This document shows, piece after piece, positions 27,900 to 39,409 of a stretch of 64,000 nucleotides of DNA (positions within the stretch are counted from its first letter, which is position 1; every line of letters starts with the position of its first letter). Both the position numbers and the translations under genes were made by a program. This DNA is from an uncultured Aquabacterium sp. (lineage in GTDB: Bacteria > Pseudomonadota > Gammaproteobacteria > Burkholderiales > Burkholderiaceae_C), in NCBI RefSeq assembly GCF_913773725.1, contig NZ_CAJYGK010000137.1:1-64000 (forward strand). The letters run 5' to 3'. The notes below the pieces were generated by a model. The model saw nothing but the letters and a program-made list of their open reading frames with translations, searched no databases and had not been told where the DNA came from.

Positions 27900-28706
27900 A
27901 TGACGCCCTGGCTGCTTGATCCCGTTCACCGCGCCCAGCTCGACGATTGGCTGGCGCCGGCGACCCTGTTCGTGTTCGATTTCGACGGCACACTGGCGCC
28001 CATCGTCGATGACCCCGCCGAGGCCCGCATGGCGCCTGCCACTTGGACCCAGCTGGAGCGGCTCGGACGCCTGGCCCCGGTGGCGGTGGTCTCCGGGCGT
28101 TCACGCGAAGACCTCACCGCCCGCGTGCCCCCGGCTGTATCCCATCTCATCGGCAACCATGGCAACGAAGGTCTGCCCGGGGGCGATGCCGACACCCGCG
28201 AGCGTCGGCACATCTGTGCCTTCTGGGAAAGCCGGCTGCGTGAGGACGACTCCCTGTGGCGGGCCGCGAAAGGCGCGCAGATCGAGAACAAGGGCTTGAC
28301 CTTGTCCCTCCATTACCGGCACTGTGAAAACCCCGCCTGGGGTCGGTCGCTGCTGCTGGCGCGGGCCTCGCGGCTGGTGCCGTCACCCCGTGTGATCCGC
28401 GGTCATGCCGTCTTCAACCTGCTGCCGCCGGGCACCTTCACCAAACGTGAGGCACTGGAAGCCTTGATGCGCCACACCCGGTGCGAGCGCATGCTGTTCA
28501 TCGGCGACGATGTCACCGATGAGCTCGCCTTCCGCGATGCACCGGAGAACTGGATGACCGTGCGCGTGGGCCGCAGCATGGACACAGCCGCGCGCTACCA
28601 CGTCGACCACGTCGACGAGGTCGGATGGCTCATTGCCCACGCGGTGGGCTGCTGTCAACAGGCTGATCGGGGCCTGGGCGGCCGTCAGCAGGGCCAGGCC
28701 CACTGA
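27900..28706 (+). CDS. otsB: Trehalose-6-phosphate phosphatase
   Basis: 268-residue HAD-superfamily phosphatase that dephosphorylates trehalose 6-phosphate. Motif I FDFDGTLAPI with both Asp near residues 24-26, motif II AVVSGRS, GNHGNEG, and motif IV FIGDDVTDELAF near residue 202. It starts 3 bases after the otsA stop, so both trehalose enzymes share a transcript. Its last 77 bases overlap the mscS gene on the opposite strand; the Gln/Gly-rich tail after residue 245 looks dispensable. Confidence 0.95.
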   Translation: MTPWLLDPVHRAQLDDWLAPATLFVFDFDGTLAPIVDDPAEARMAPATWTQLERLGRLAPVAVVSGRSREDLTARVPPAVSHLIGNHGNEGLPGGDADTRERRHICAFWESRLREDDSLWRAAKGAQIENKGLTLSLHYRHCENPAWGRSLLLARASRLVPSPRVIRGHAVFNLLPPGTFTKREALEALMRHTRCERMLFIGDDVTDELAFRDAPENWMTVRVGRSMDTAARYHVDHVDEVGWLIAHAVGCCQQADRGLGGRQQGQAH

Positions 28707-29778
28707 CCCGCCCGTCGCCCAGGCCGTCGGGCGCCGACAGCTCGGCGCGCACGCGCGGAAGGCTGTCCGGCCAGTGTTCCTGGACCAGCTGAATCAGACC
28801 TTCCCGCACCAGGCAGCGCAGATCCCAGTTGCGTCCCGAGTCGGCCGAGCTCACGAGGCAGCGGATCTGCATGGCCCGATCGCTTGCCTCCACCACCTGC
28901 AGGCCCGCTACCACCCCGTCCCACAGGTCGCTGCCTTCGCACAGCCGCCGCAGCTCTGCACGCAAGGGCTCGAGCGGCGTGCGGAAGTCCAGCCACAGCA
29001 GTACCTGGCCCGTGATGGACGCGCTGCTGCGCGTCCAGTTCTGGAACGGATTCTGTGTCCACCATTCCAGCGGCACGATGAGGCGGCGCTGGTCCCAGAT
29101 CTTGACCACCACATACGTGCCGGTGATCTCTTCGATGCGCCCCCACTCGCCGGCCACGACCACCACGTCGTCCAGCCGGATGGGCTGCGTGAGCCCGATT
29201 TGCAGGCCGGCGATCAGGTTGCCCAGAACGGGACGAGCTGCCAGACCCGCCACGATGCCAGCCAGGCCGGCTGATGCCAGCAGGCTGGTGCCGATGTGGC
29301 GCACGCTGGGAAAGGTCATCAGCGCGATGGCCACACCGATGAAGGTGATCAGCGTCACGAGGGTGCGCGTCAGTGCCGTCGTCTGGGTCCTGAGCCGTCG
29401 GGCAGAGAGGTTGTCTGCATGGTCCAGTGGCTGGAGCGAGGTCACCACCTCGGCCGCGCCCCGCACTCCCTGGATCACGAGCCAGGTGAGGGTGGCGATC
29501 ACCGCCACGGTCAGCAACTGCCGGACGGTGTCGATGCCGACCAGTTCATCCGGCGCGCTGGAGAGCACCATGTTGAAGGCGATGAGCGGAACCAGAACCC
29601 GGATCGGGCGCCGGGTGGCGCGTTGCATGGCCTGGAGCGCCAGCGACTGCCGTGTGGCGCGAGCGAAGATGGCTTCGGCCACGCGCAGGATGAGCGAGAA
29701 GGTCAGGGCCGCGGCCACGGCGAGCCCCAGTTGGACGAGCCAGCGTGCTTCGTCACTTTGCCAGGTCAGGAAAGGCAT
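28630..29778 (-). CDS. MscS-family mechanosensitive channel
   Basis: 382 residues. Four to five membrane helices in the first 200 residues end in the pore helix SLLASAGLAGIVAGLAARPVLGN, then the beta domain PIRLDDVVVVAGEWGRIEEITGTYVVVKIWDQRRLIVPLEWWTQNPFQNWT, the MscS signature. It releases small solutes on hypo-osmotic shock. The start at 29778 (MPFLTWQSD) is preferred; a -24/-12-like element is 37 bases upstream. The C-terminal Pro/Gly-rich tail overlaps otsB antisense. Placement beside the trehalose genes fits osmotic adaptation. Confidence 0.92.
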   Translation of the reverse strand: MPFLTWQSDEARWLVQLGLAVAAALTFSLILRVAEAIFARATRQSLALQAMQRATRRPIRVLVPLIAFNMVLSSAPDELVGIDTVRQLLTVAVIATLTWLVIQGVRGAAEVVTSLQPLDHADNLSARRLRTQTTALTRTLVTLITFIGVAIALMTFPSVRHIGTSLLASAGLAGIVAGLAARPVLGNLIAGLQIGLTQPIRLDDVVVVAGEWGRIEEITGTYVVVKIWDQRRLIVPLEWWTQNPFQNWTRSSASITGQVLLWLDFRTPLEPLRAELRRLCEGSDLWDGVVAGLQVVEASDRAMQIRCLVSSADSGRNWDLRCLVREGLIQLVQEHWPDSLPRVRAELSAPDGLGDGRVSGPGPADGRPGPDQPVDSSPPRGQ

Positions 29779-29814
29779 TGTCCTTTGGTCCAGGAAGTGA
29801 AGACCGCAGCGTGT

Positions 29815-29830
29815 GGCAAGCCGCATTCCT
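29815..29830 (-). promoter_or_regulatory. -24/-12-like element before the MscS-type gene
   Basis: Minus-strand AGGAATGCGGCTTGCC, 37 bases upstream of the start. The -24 half is weak; this is the least certain copy. Confidence 0.4.
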
Positions 29831-29964
29831 GTCATCTCGGTGCGTGGCCTTTTGCCACCCGAACGGCCTTCAGAGCCTTTGCCGCAAGGATTGCCGCACT
29901 TCAGCGCCCCGCAGACCGCCGGCTCGGGCCTTACTCAGAGCGGTACCCGGGCAACGTCTGAACT

Positions 29965-29980
29965 GGGCACACGCCTTGCC
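29965..29980 (+). promoter_or_regulatory. -24/-12-like element before the Gly/Ser-rich protein
   Basis: GGGCACACGCCTTGCC, 68 bases before the ATG at 30048. Confidence 0.6.
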
Positions 29981-30047
29981 GCATCTGGGGCAGGCGGGCA
30001 CCACAGTGCCCAGCCCTCAACGCAACGCTTTGGAAGGATTTCGGATC

Positions 30048-30527
30048 ATGACCACACACACGCAACTGAGGAAGACATTCGTCGCACTGGCCGTCGCGCT
30101 TGCTTCGGGCGCCCTGTTCGCACAGTCCACATCGGGCAGCGGCACATCCGACCGTTCCAGTGGCGGCACGTCGGCCACGCAGGGTGGAACGGGGGGCAGC
30201 TCGTCGATGGGCGCCGGAACCGGGGGCACCACGGGCCGCGACCGCGACACGGGTTCATCCGACACGGGCAGCCGCGCCGGCACCCTGGACAACATGCCGG
30301 CCACGGGTGCAGGGCAGGATGATCGTCGCCCGGGCACCAACGCCACAGGCACCGGGCAGGAGCGCCACGACAAGACGAAGCGTTCGAACAAGAAGCAGCG
30401 CAGCGGCGACACGGATCCGACCGATCCGCATCAGCTCAACCGTCCCTCCGGCAGTGGAACCGGCTCTGGCACCGGGAGCACCGGCTCGTCCGGTGGCAGT
30501 TCCTCGGGCGGAAGCGGAACCCGCTGA
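30048..30527 (+). CDS. Exported Gly/Ser/Thr-rich low-complexity protein, 159 aa
   Basis: A clear signal peptide (about 1-26, LAVALASGALFAQS) is followed entirely by disordered sequence: Gly/Ser/Thr repeats, a basic patch HDKTKRSNKKQRSGD near residue 108, and a Gly/Ser tail. No fold is recognised. The ATG has AAGGA upstream, and the frame before it is not protein-like. Similar low-complexity stretches occur in the DUF4142 lipoprotein and the outer-membrane protein of this region. Possibly a periplasmic protectant; that is a guess. Confidence 0.75.
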   Translation: MTTHTQLRKTFVALAVALASGALFAQSTSGSGTSDRSSGGTSATQGGTGGSSSMGAGTGGTTGRDRDTGSSDTGSRAGTLDNMPATGAGQDDRRPGTNATGTGQERHDKTKRSNKKQRSGDTDPTDPHQLNRPSGSGTGSGTGSTGSSGGSSSGGSGTR

Positions 30528-30606
30528 TCCCGATCGCAGGCTCGATCGGTGAGCCTGCGGACCTTGCCCTTACTTCACCCCGTCAACAGCCAAGGAGGGA
30601 TCTCGC

Positions 30607-31107
30607 ATGGACGAAATCGGACACCGCGCCCAGCTCTGGGACCTGATCAAGGACATTCACTTCGGCATGTTCACCACGCGACACGCCAATGGGCACCTGC
30701 ACGCCCGTCCCATGACGACGCAGAACCGCGCGATCGACGAGGACGACAGCCTGTGGTTCTTCATGTCCGCGGGCAGCGACACGGTGGCCGACCTGCTGCG
30801 TGACAGCCAGGTCAACGTCGCCTATGCCGATCCTGACAAGCAGGCCTATGTGTCGGTCGCCGGCCAAGCCCAGGTGGTGGACGACCTCCAGCGCAAGCAG
30901 GCGCTGTGGTCGAAGATGAACGAGGTGTGGTTCAAGGGCGGACCAACCGACCCGGATCTGGCCCTGGTTCGCGTGCGCATCGAGCATGCGGACTATTGGG
31001 ACGCGCCGGGCAACCGCCTGGTGCGGCTCTACGACATGGCCATGTCGGCGCTCAAGGGAGAGCGCCCGAAGGACATGGGGGAGCGCGGCCACGTGGACAT
31101 GCGCTGA
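30607..31107 (+). CDS. PPOx-fold general stress protein (GSP26-like)
   Basis: 166-residue split-beta-barrel protein of the pyridoxamine 5'-phosphate oxidase-like group, close in style to general stress protein 26. It has IHFGMFTTRHANGHLHARPMTTQ, where the family binds flavin, DSLWFFMSAGSDT, and a C-terminal region ending SALKGERPKDMGERGHV. Likely binds FMN; no oxidase activity is claimed. The ATG follows AAGGAGGGATCTCGC. A TTGCCC lies upstream at 30564-30569, but the -24 half of the regional promoter element is missing. Confidence 0.88.
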   Translation: MDEIGHRAQLWDLIKDIHFGMFTTRHANGHLHARPMTTQNRAIDEDDSLWFFMSAGSDTVADLLRDSQVNVAYADPDKQAYVSVAGQAQVVDDLQRKQALWSKMNEVWFKGGPTDPDLALVRVRIEHADYWDAPGNRLVRLYDMAMSALKGERPKDMGERGHVDMR

Positions 31108-31131
31108 CCCCCGTGTCTCGAGAAGTCCGGC

Positions 31132-32115
31132 TTACAGCACCCGGACGTTCACCATGGTCTGGTTGACCAGTTGGTAGGCGATTTCGCCGAAGGTGACCGG
31201 ACCTTGCACGCCACCGATGGCCTTGCCTTCCAGTTCGCCGAACACGAAGTTCAGGATGCAGTTGCACGAGATCACCGTGCCGCTGGTGTCTTGTTCGCTG
31301 AGGCGCTGACGGAAGGCGGCCGCGTAGTCCGGCACCGGCTTGGCAAAGTGGTAGTCCACGCCAGGGAACACCGGGGCGTACAAGTCGACCACGCCGTCCT
31401 CGGCCCGCACCTTCTGCAGCGAGGCGTTCACGTGGGCGCCCGCAAAGTCGCCCACCAGTGGCAGGCTGCCGTGCTGCAGGCCGCGCTTGGTCACGTACTC
31501 GGCGAAGTTGACGGTTTCACCGTTGACCTCGCACTCGCGCACACGGAACGAGGTGTCCTTGAAGCGCAGCGTGTCGTTCGCATCCGGCTCGAACAGGTTC
31601 AGGATGTCGACCTGCACCAGCTTGTCGGCCGGCAGCGCCACATACGCCACCACAGCTCGATCGGTGTGCTTGGTGGCAGTGCGACCGTCGTACACTTTGG
31701 GGCTGGCCTTGCCCAGATCGTCCAGGTGCACGCCGGCGATCCACCCCACGGCCGGCTTCAGGAACGCATCCTTGTAGGTGGCGGCTTCGGCAGCAAATCG
31801 GCGGTGGCTTTCGCTGGCAGCCGGGATGATGGTCACCGCGAAGCCGTTGTCCGGGGCGTGACCCGAGATGCCGGCGAGCTCGTCCGGGCCATAGCTGGCG
31901 AGCGTCACGGCGCCCAGATGGGACAGCTCGGTGGCGAACAGTCGGTCGTCCTGCACCACGGTGCCGCCTTCGGCCACCATGAAGTAAGGAATGGTTCCGG
32001 CAATCCAGTTGCCAGCGGGCAGCTGGTCCAGTGTGGATTCGTTGCCAGCCAGGCTCAAGGCCTTGCCCTGTTTGATCAGGTCGATGGCCGCTTGCAGGGT
32101 GATCAGTTGGTTCAT
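31132..32115 (-). CDS. Conserved protein of unknown function (possibly DUF6976), 327 aa
   Basis: Soluble protein without signal peptide. The N-terminus ALSLAGNESTLDQLPAGNWIAGTIPYFMVAEGG and the later Cys pair in SCNCILNFVFGELEG look like conserved functional blocks; the latter recalls the C-terminal Cys motif of FIST-type sensory proteins. I think this is the family now called DUF6976, but that is from memory. It is preceded by a small gene 10 bases upstream that probably belongs to the same operon. Role unknown. Confidence 0.75.
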   Translation of the reverse strand: MNQLITLQAAIDLIKQGKALSLAGNESTLDQLPAGNWIAGTIPYFMVAEGGTVVQDDRLFATELSHLGAVTLASYGPDELAGISGHAPDNGFAVTIIPAASESHRRFAAEAATYKDAFLKPAVGWIAGVHLDDLGKASPKVYDGRTATKHTDRAVVAYVALPADKLVQVDILNLFEPDANDTLRFKDTSFRVRECEVNGETVNFAEYVTKRGLQHGSLPLVGDFAGAHVNASLQKVRAEDGVVDLYAPVFPGVDYHFAKPVPDYAAAFRQRLSEQDTSGTVISCNCILNFVFGELEGKAIGGVQGPVTFGEIAYQLVNQTMVNVRVL

Positions 32116-32125
32116 GGATGCTTCC

Positions 32126-32341
32126 TCACAGGCTGGACAGTTGGGCGACTTCAGAAGGCAGCACCTTTTCCCACTTGGTAAAGAAGGCCTGGATCTCGGC
32201 CACCTTGACCGGCATGGGATCGGTACTGCGCTCGATGCGCTTGGTCAGCAGCTGTGTGCCCAGGTGCTGGGTCTTGAGCTTGGACAGGCCCCCGCTGGCC
32301 AGGCGCTGCCAGCAGGGATGGTTGGAAGGGGGAACAGCCAT
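32126..32341 (-). CDS. Small hypothetical protein, 71 aa
   Basis: Unrecognised small soluble protein (SNHPCWQRLASGGLSKLKTQ near the start, then AEIQAFFTKWEKVLPSEVAQL). The ATG at 32341 has GAGGAG on the minus strand. It ends 10 bases before the start of the 327-residue unknown, so the two are likely translated from one mRNA. The 178 bases upstream of it (32342-32519) hold no gene; they should contain its promoter, but I see no clear consensus. Confidence 0.65.
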   Translation of the reverse strand: MAVPPSNHPCWQRLASGGLSKLKTQHLGTQLLTKRIERSTDPMPVKVAEIQAFFTKWEKVLPSEVAQLSSL

Positions 32342-32519
32342 TCACGGTCTCCTCGAATGAAAGCAGCCTGCGGCGCGTTTAACTTCTTGCGACGCTTCTG
32401 GCTTATCGGACATCGTGACGCTGAATGAACCGCCTTGAGTCCTTTTTTCGTCTTGGACGCTCGGTTACCGTGAAACATTGCACGCTGGGCAATGCTGGCC
32501 GGCGGCTGTCTGCTGAGGG

Positions 32520-33281
32520 TCAGCGCGAGGTGGGGGTGCCTGCGGAAGGGAACTGGGCTTCGGGCGGCACGGGGCCGCCGTACGTGATCACCACCTTGCG
32601 GTAGACCTGGCGCGTGGCCGGGTCCAGCAGGTTGGACACCCCCGTGTAACGCAGCAGCCGCGTGCCCCGTGTGTCGTACACCAGCTCGATCGGGTCGACC
32701 AGCATGCGCAGCACAGAGTCGGGCTCCACTTTCACCCGCAGGGCCGCTTCACCATTCACCGTCTCGTCGCCCACCTTGCGGGCCCGGAAACGGAAGCTGT
32801 CGGTCCGGCCGGCCACCACGAGCGTGAAGCGCACGGTTTCGCCGGCCTGAATCTGCCGGAACTGCGACAGCATCAGGTTGTTGAATCCCGCATCGGCGGC
32901 GATCAACTCCCCCTCGGGTGTGATGCTCTTGCGTTCCACACGCCCCTGGTCTGACTTGAACACGGCCAGCGCGGGTGTGAGGCTGGTGATGCCTTCGCTG
33001 TAGCCCTGGCCGGGCACGTCGAGCCGGTACACGGGCACCGTGCGGTTGGCGCGAAAGTCCAGGCTGCGCCGCGCCACTTCCTTCCCCTGAGCGTCGTAAT
33101 ACAGCGTCTGGCCCTGCAGCATGGCCCCATCGGGCGCCTGTTGCGTGTCATGCACCTCGGTGTAGAGGTAGCGCTGGGTGACGGCATCGCGGGCGAAACC
33201 CAGCAGTCGTGCAGCGGCAGGGATGTGGGCGCACAGCAGCGCCGCCGCGAGCGTCACGGTCAGGGGCAGGCGAACGGACAT
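32520..33281 (-). CDS. Exported hypothetical protein, 253 aa
   Basis: Predicted periplasmic protein with signal peptide (about 1-24, VTLAAALLCAHIPAAA). The rest is beta-rich: YLYTEVHDTQQAPDG, TLYYDAQGKEVARRSLDF, and a second half with GETVRFTLVVAGRTDSFRFRARKVGDETV followed by LVYDTRGTRLLRYTGVSNL. The pattern resembles uncharacterised proteobacterial exported proteins distantly like DUF3108. No catalytic residues are evident. It is followed on the same strand by nothing closely spaced. Function unknown. Confidence 0.75.
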   Translation of the reverse strand: MSVRLPLTVTLAAALLCAHIPAAARLLGFARDAVTQRYLYTEVHDTQQAPDGAMLQGQTLYYDAQGKEVARRSLDFRANRTVPVYRLDVPGQGYSEGITSLTPALAVFKSDQGRVERKSITPEGELIAADAGFNNLMLSQFRQIQAGETVRFTLVVAGRTDSFRFRARKVGDETVNGEAALRVKVEPDSVLRMLVDPIELVYDTRGTRLLRYTGVSNLLDPATRQVYRKVVITYGGPVPPEAQFPSAGTPTSR

Positions 33282-33391
33282 GAGCGGGTCGTCGGGGATG
33301 GCCAGGACGGACTGATTCTAGGAGTGGGTCTGTGCCGGGCACCCGGACCCGACCGCAATAGCCCCGTGTCGTGCAGGGGGCTTGCCCTGGC

Positions 33392-34291
33392 TCACCGCAC
33401 CCGCGTGGACAGCCAGGCGCCCAAGGACACCAGCGCGAGGCCGGCCACCAGGGTCGCGGTCAGCGGCTCACCCAACAGGGGCACGGCGCCCAGCCCCGCC
33501 ATGACGGGTACCAGCGCGACGAGGGCGCCGGTGCGCTCGGCCCCCAGCGTCTTCACGGCGTGCAGGAACAGCACCATGGCCAGGATGGCCGGGCCCAGCC
33601 CCTGATACAGCCCCTGCAGCAGCAGCATGGACACGGGCACGGTGTCCAGCCCCTTGGGCAGCGCCAGCGCGTACACCGGCAGGAACAACAGCGCCGAGGC
33701 GATCGTGACGAAGCGTGTAAGCAGCCAGGCGTCATACACCCACTTGCGCACCAGCACGCTGTAGGTCGCCCAGCACAGCGAGCCTGTGAGCAGCAGCAGG
33801 TCGCCGCCAAGCGTGGAGGGGCCTTCGCCCAGGCTGGCCACGACGGGCACCGCCATGCAGGTCACGCCCAATGCGATCGGCACCAGGGCCCACAGGCGCT
33901 GCCGCGAGGGCTGCGCCCCGAGCAGCACCCAGGCAATGGCCGTGACGAGAAAGGGCTGCATGCCGGGGATCAGGATGCCGCCGTGGGCGGCTGGCGCACG
34001 CTTGAAGCCCAGGTAGACGAAGATCAGAAAGCCCAGGCAGCCGATGATGGCCAGCGTCCACAACCGGCGATCGCGCCACGTGCCCGCCGGCAGGCGCAGC
34101 GACAGGGGCAGCATCACGACCGAGGCCACACCCAGCCGCAGCGCCACGATGTCCCAGCCCGTCAGGCCGGTCTTGCCGCCCAGCCGGGACACGAGGATGA
34201 AGCCAGCCCAGATCACGACGGTGGCCAGGGCGGCAGCGTAGCCGTGCCAAAGGCGTGGCGCGGCAGAAGAGGTGGGGGCGGTGGTGCTCAT
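33392..34291 (-). CDS. EamA-type (DMT superfamily) metabolite exporter
   Basis: 299 residues with ten predicted membrane helices in two EamA repeats. The first opens YAAALATVVIWAGFILVSRLGG, the second GDLLLLTGSLCWATYSVLVRKW. Members export amino acids, nucleotides or other metabolites, or import sugars; the substrate cannot be told. The ATG at 34291 is preferred over a GTG at 34312. It ends with a short basic tail. It lies directly downstream of maeB on the same strand with 34 bases between, so it could be cotranscribed. Confidence 0.9.
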   Translation of the reverse strand: MSTTAPTSSAAPRLWHGYAAALATVVIWAGFILVSRLGGKTGLTGWDIVALRLGVASVVMLPLSLRLPAGTWRDRRLWTLAIIGCLGFLIFVYLGFKRAPAAHGGILIPGMQPFLVTAIAWVLLGAQPSRQRLWALVPIALGVTCMAVPVVASLGEGPSTLGGDLLLLTGSLCWATYSVLVRKWVYDAWLLTRFVTIASALLFLPVYALALPKGLDTVPVSMLLLQGLYQGLGPAILAMVLFLHAVKTLGAERTGALVALVPVMAGLGAVPLLGEPLTATLVAGLALVSLGAWLSTRVR

Positions 34292-34325
34292 GCTTGGCCG
34301 CGAGTCTGCCACGCGGCCAGGCCGG

Positions 34326-36629
<2,304 letters not shown>

Positions 36630-36815
36630 GGATGGGGTCGATTCCAGGGGAAGGGGAGGGATGGTACGCCAAACAACCACCCATTCAGGCGTCGGGTTTC
36701 ACCCGGAAAGCCCCGCAATCGCGGGCACCTCGGCGGTTTGTCCTCACACCTGCACGAGTCTTTTGACGTCATGATGGCGTCAGATCGAGGGCTCCGGATG
36801 GCCCGGTAGGTGGAC

Positions 36816-39206
36816 ATGGCAGAGCAGTACGACCCATACCCAGGCTGGTGGATGCGGTGCAGGCAGTCGTTGCGCGGCTGGCTGGACGAAGTGCGCCCCA
36901 ACGAAGCCACCGACGGGGCTTACGCGGCCCGCTTCCGGGCGCGCCAGATCCAGGCGTTGATGGCCTTGCTGCCGCTGAGCGTCATCGGCAACGCCGTCAA
37001 CACGGTGACGCTGGCCTGGGTCTTCTGGGCCCGCATGGCAGAGCCGCTGTGGCTGGCCGCATGGTGTCTGGCGGTGGTCCTGTCGCTCGGGCTGGTGGGC
37101 CTGCTGTGGCGGCGCAGCCTGCTCAGCGACGGCCGCAAGCGCGTGGCCTCTCCGCACGCGACGCGGTTGGTTGCGGCCCATGTCGGCTTGTTCGCGGCCC
37201 TATGGGCCAGCTTGCCCATCGCGGTCTTTCCGGAAGCGGACCAGGCTGGCGCCCTGTTGTTGTCCACCCTCAGCGTCGGCATGATCTGCGCGGGCGCCTT
37301 CATGCTCAGTCCGCTGGCGCCCGCCGCGCTGGCTTACGTGGGGGTGCTGCTGTGTGGCTGTTTGCTGGCGCTGACACGCTCGCCGTACGCAGACAACGGC
37401 GCCCTGATCGTGATGCTGGCGGTGTACGCCGTCATGATGGCCGGCATCATCTTCACGAACGGCCGGGTGTTCATGAGCCGCCTGCGTGCGCAGGCAGAAA
37501 CCGAGCGGCAGAAGCAGCTGATCGACCTGCTGCTCAAGGACTTCGAGGAGCATGCCTCCGACTGGCTGTGGGAAATCAGCGCCGAGGGCCGCCTTCGTCA
37601 CGTCTCGACGCGCCTGGCCCAGTCCTTCGGCATGCCCGTGCGCCAGTTGCTCGACCGCAGCCTGGTGGGCCTGCTGTCCGACATGTTGCCGCCTGACGAG
37701 CTGGAGGGCGCAGACAGCCTGCGGCGCCTGACCAGCCACCTCCGCCTGGGTCAACCCTTCCGCGATCTGGAAATTCCGGTCGAGGTGGGGCACGAGGTGC
37801 GGTGGTGGTCGCTGACGGCCAAGCCGTTGTTCGACGAGCGGGGTCGTGCCGCCGGCTGGCGGGGCGTCGGATCGGACATCACCCAGACCCGCCAGAGCCG
37901 TGACGAACTGGCCCGCTTGGCCAACTACGACGCGCTCACGGGGCTGTCGAACCGGCATCGCTTCGGCACCGAGCTCGAGCGCCTGGGTCGTTCACCCGAG
38001 GAGGCCGCAAGACCTTGCGCGTTGCTGTTCATCGACCTGGACAACTTCAAGCACATCAACGACACGTTGGGCCATGCCGTGGGCGACCAGCTGCTGAGGC
38101 GGCTCGGCGCCCGGTTGCGCAGCTGTGTGAGCGATGGCGATCTTCTGGCCCGGCTGGGGGGCGACGAGTTCGCGCTGCTGACCTGGGCCCATGCCGATGC
38201 CTCCGCGGCCGAGGCTCTGGCTGCCCGGCTGCTGGCGCTGATCCGCGAGCCCCTGCAACTGGAAGACGCGCAGGTGGTGGTGTACGCCAGCATCGGCATC
38301 GCCCAGGCCCCGCGGGATGGCAGCGACCCCCGGGCCCTGTTGCAGTGTGCTGACCTGGCGCTGTATGCCGCCAAGGCGGCGGGCCGAGCTACCTGGCGCC
38401 ACTTTGCGCCCGAGATGGCCGAGCATGCTCTGGCACGGGTGCGGCTGCAGCACGAACTGGGGCAGGCCTTGCAGGCCGAGCAGTTCACGCTCCACTTCCA
38501 GCCCCAGGTGCGCCTGCGTGACGGCAAGGTGCTGGGCTTCGAGGCGCTGGTTCGCTGGCAGCACTCCGAGCGCGGCCTGATGGGGCCGGGCGAGTTCATT
38601 CCAGTGGCTGAGGAGACGGGCCAGATCGTGCCGTTGGGCAGCTGGGTGTTGCGCGAGGCGTGCCGACAGGCCGCACAGTGGCCGGCTGACTTGCGTGTGG
38701 CGGTCAACCTGTCGGCGGTGCAGTTTCGAACCGGCTCGGTGCTCGAGCTGGTGGATCAGGCCCTGGCTGAGAGCGGTCTGCCCCCGGAACGCCTGGAGCT
38801 GGAAGTGACCGAGTCGGTGCTGATCGACGACCACGAGGGGGCGCACGACACCTTGTCTGCCCTGCGCACGCGGGGTGTCCGGATCGCCATGGACGATTTC
38901 GGCACCGGCTATTCGTCGCTGGCTTACCTGCGCCGCTTCCCGATGGACAAGCTCAAGATCGATGGGCTGTTCGTGCGGGCGCTGGGCAGTGACGAGGACG
39001 CACAGGCCGTGGTCACCGCCATCATCAGCCTGGCTCGGGCGCTGCGCCTGGAAACCACGGCCGAAGGCATCGAGTCGGTCGAGCAGATGGCCATGCTCAA
39101 GGCCCTGGGCTGCGACGACGTGCAAGGCTATCTGGTGTCCCGGCCGATGCCCGGTGAGGCTGTGGAAGCCTACCTTGCGCGTTCGCATGCCAGGGTCGCG
39201 GCCTGA
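36816..39206 (+). CDS. Membrane PAS-GGDEF-EAL cyclic-di-GMP protein
   Basis: 796 residues. About 40-220: membrane sensor region of six to seven helices, with a short coil after it. About 240-350: PAS (EHASDWLWEISAEGRLRHVS). About 360-525: diguanylate cyclase with intact GGDEF in ARLGGDEFALL; the inhibitory RxxD site is not seen (SDGD). About 540-790: phosphodiesterase with EAL in FEALVRW, NLSAVQF, LEVTES, DDFGTGYSSL, KIDGLFV and EGIES all present, so both activities look possible. ATG at 36816; a GTG at 36810 is an alternative. Signal and target unknown. Confidence 0.95.
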   Translation: MAEQYDPYPGWWMRCRQSLRGWLDEVRPNEATDGAYAARFRARQIQALMALLPLSVIGNAVNTVTLAWVFWARMAEPLWLAAWCLAVVLSLGLVGLLWRRSLLSDGRKRVASPHATRLVAAHVGLFAALWASLPIAVFPEADQAGALLLSTLSVGMICAGAFMLSPLAPAALAYVGVLLCGCLLALTRSPYADNGALIVMLAVYAVMMAGIIFTNGRVFMSRLRAQAETERQKQLIDLLLKDFEEHASDWLWEISAEGRLRHVSTRLAQSFGMPVRQLLDRSLVGLLSDMLPPDELEGADSLRRLTSHLRLGQPFRDLEIPVEVGHEVRWWSLTAKPLFDERGRAAGWRGVGSDITQTRQSRDELARLANYDALTGLSNRHRFGTELERLGRSPEEAARPCALLFIDLDNFKHINDTLGHAVGDQLLRRLGARLRSCVSDGDLLARLGGDEFALLTWAHADASAAEALAARLLALIREPLQLEDAQVVVYASIGIAQAPRDGSDPRALLQCADLALYAAKAAGRATWRHFAPEMAEHALARVRLQHELGQALQAEQFTLHFQPQVRLRDGKVLGFEALVRWQHSERGLMGPGEFIPVAEETGQIVPLGSWVLREACRQAAQWPADLRVAVNLSAVQFRTGSVLELVDQALAESGLPPERLELEVTESVLIDDHEGAHDTLSALRTRGVRIAMDDFGTGYSSLAYLRRFPMDKLKIDGLFVRALGSDEDAQAVVTAIISLARALRLETTAEGIESVEQMAMLKALGCDDVQGYLVSRPMPGEAVEAYLARSHARVAA

Positions 39207-39409
39207 GCCCGGTCGTCATCGCGGGCCGCCCCCTTGGATCGGGGGCCCCAATGGCCCCGACAGGCCCGATTCGGGGGGAACCCTGGCCGCCATGGCGACT
39301 CCATTGCGACAAGGTGTGCCGTGCGGTGCCTCGTCAGGGGCTGGCCGGTGTACAGTGCTTTTGAACACCGCCCCGCCGGGGCCTTGAACATCAATAGAGG
39401 ACTGAACGT

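Noticed and set aside
30541-30606. Copy of the -24/-12-like element before the PPOx gene
   Set aside because: A TTGCCC is present but the bases 10 positions upstream are CC, not GG, so the core is missing.
39224-39250. Hairpin after the GGDEF/EAL gene
   Set aside because: CCCCC-TTGGATC-GGGGG is present but there is no T-tract and the surroundings are a run of G/C, so it is not called a terminator.
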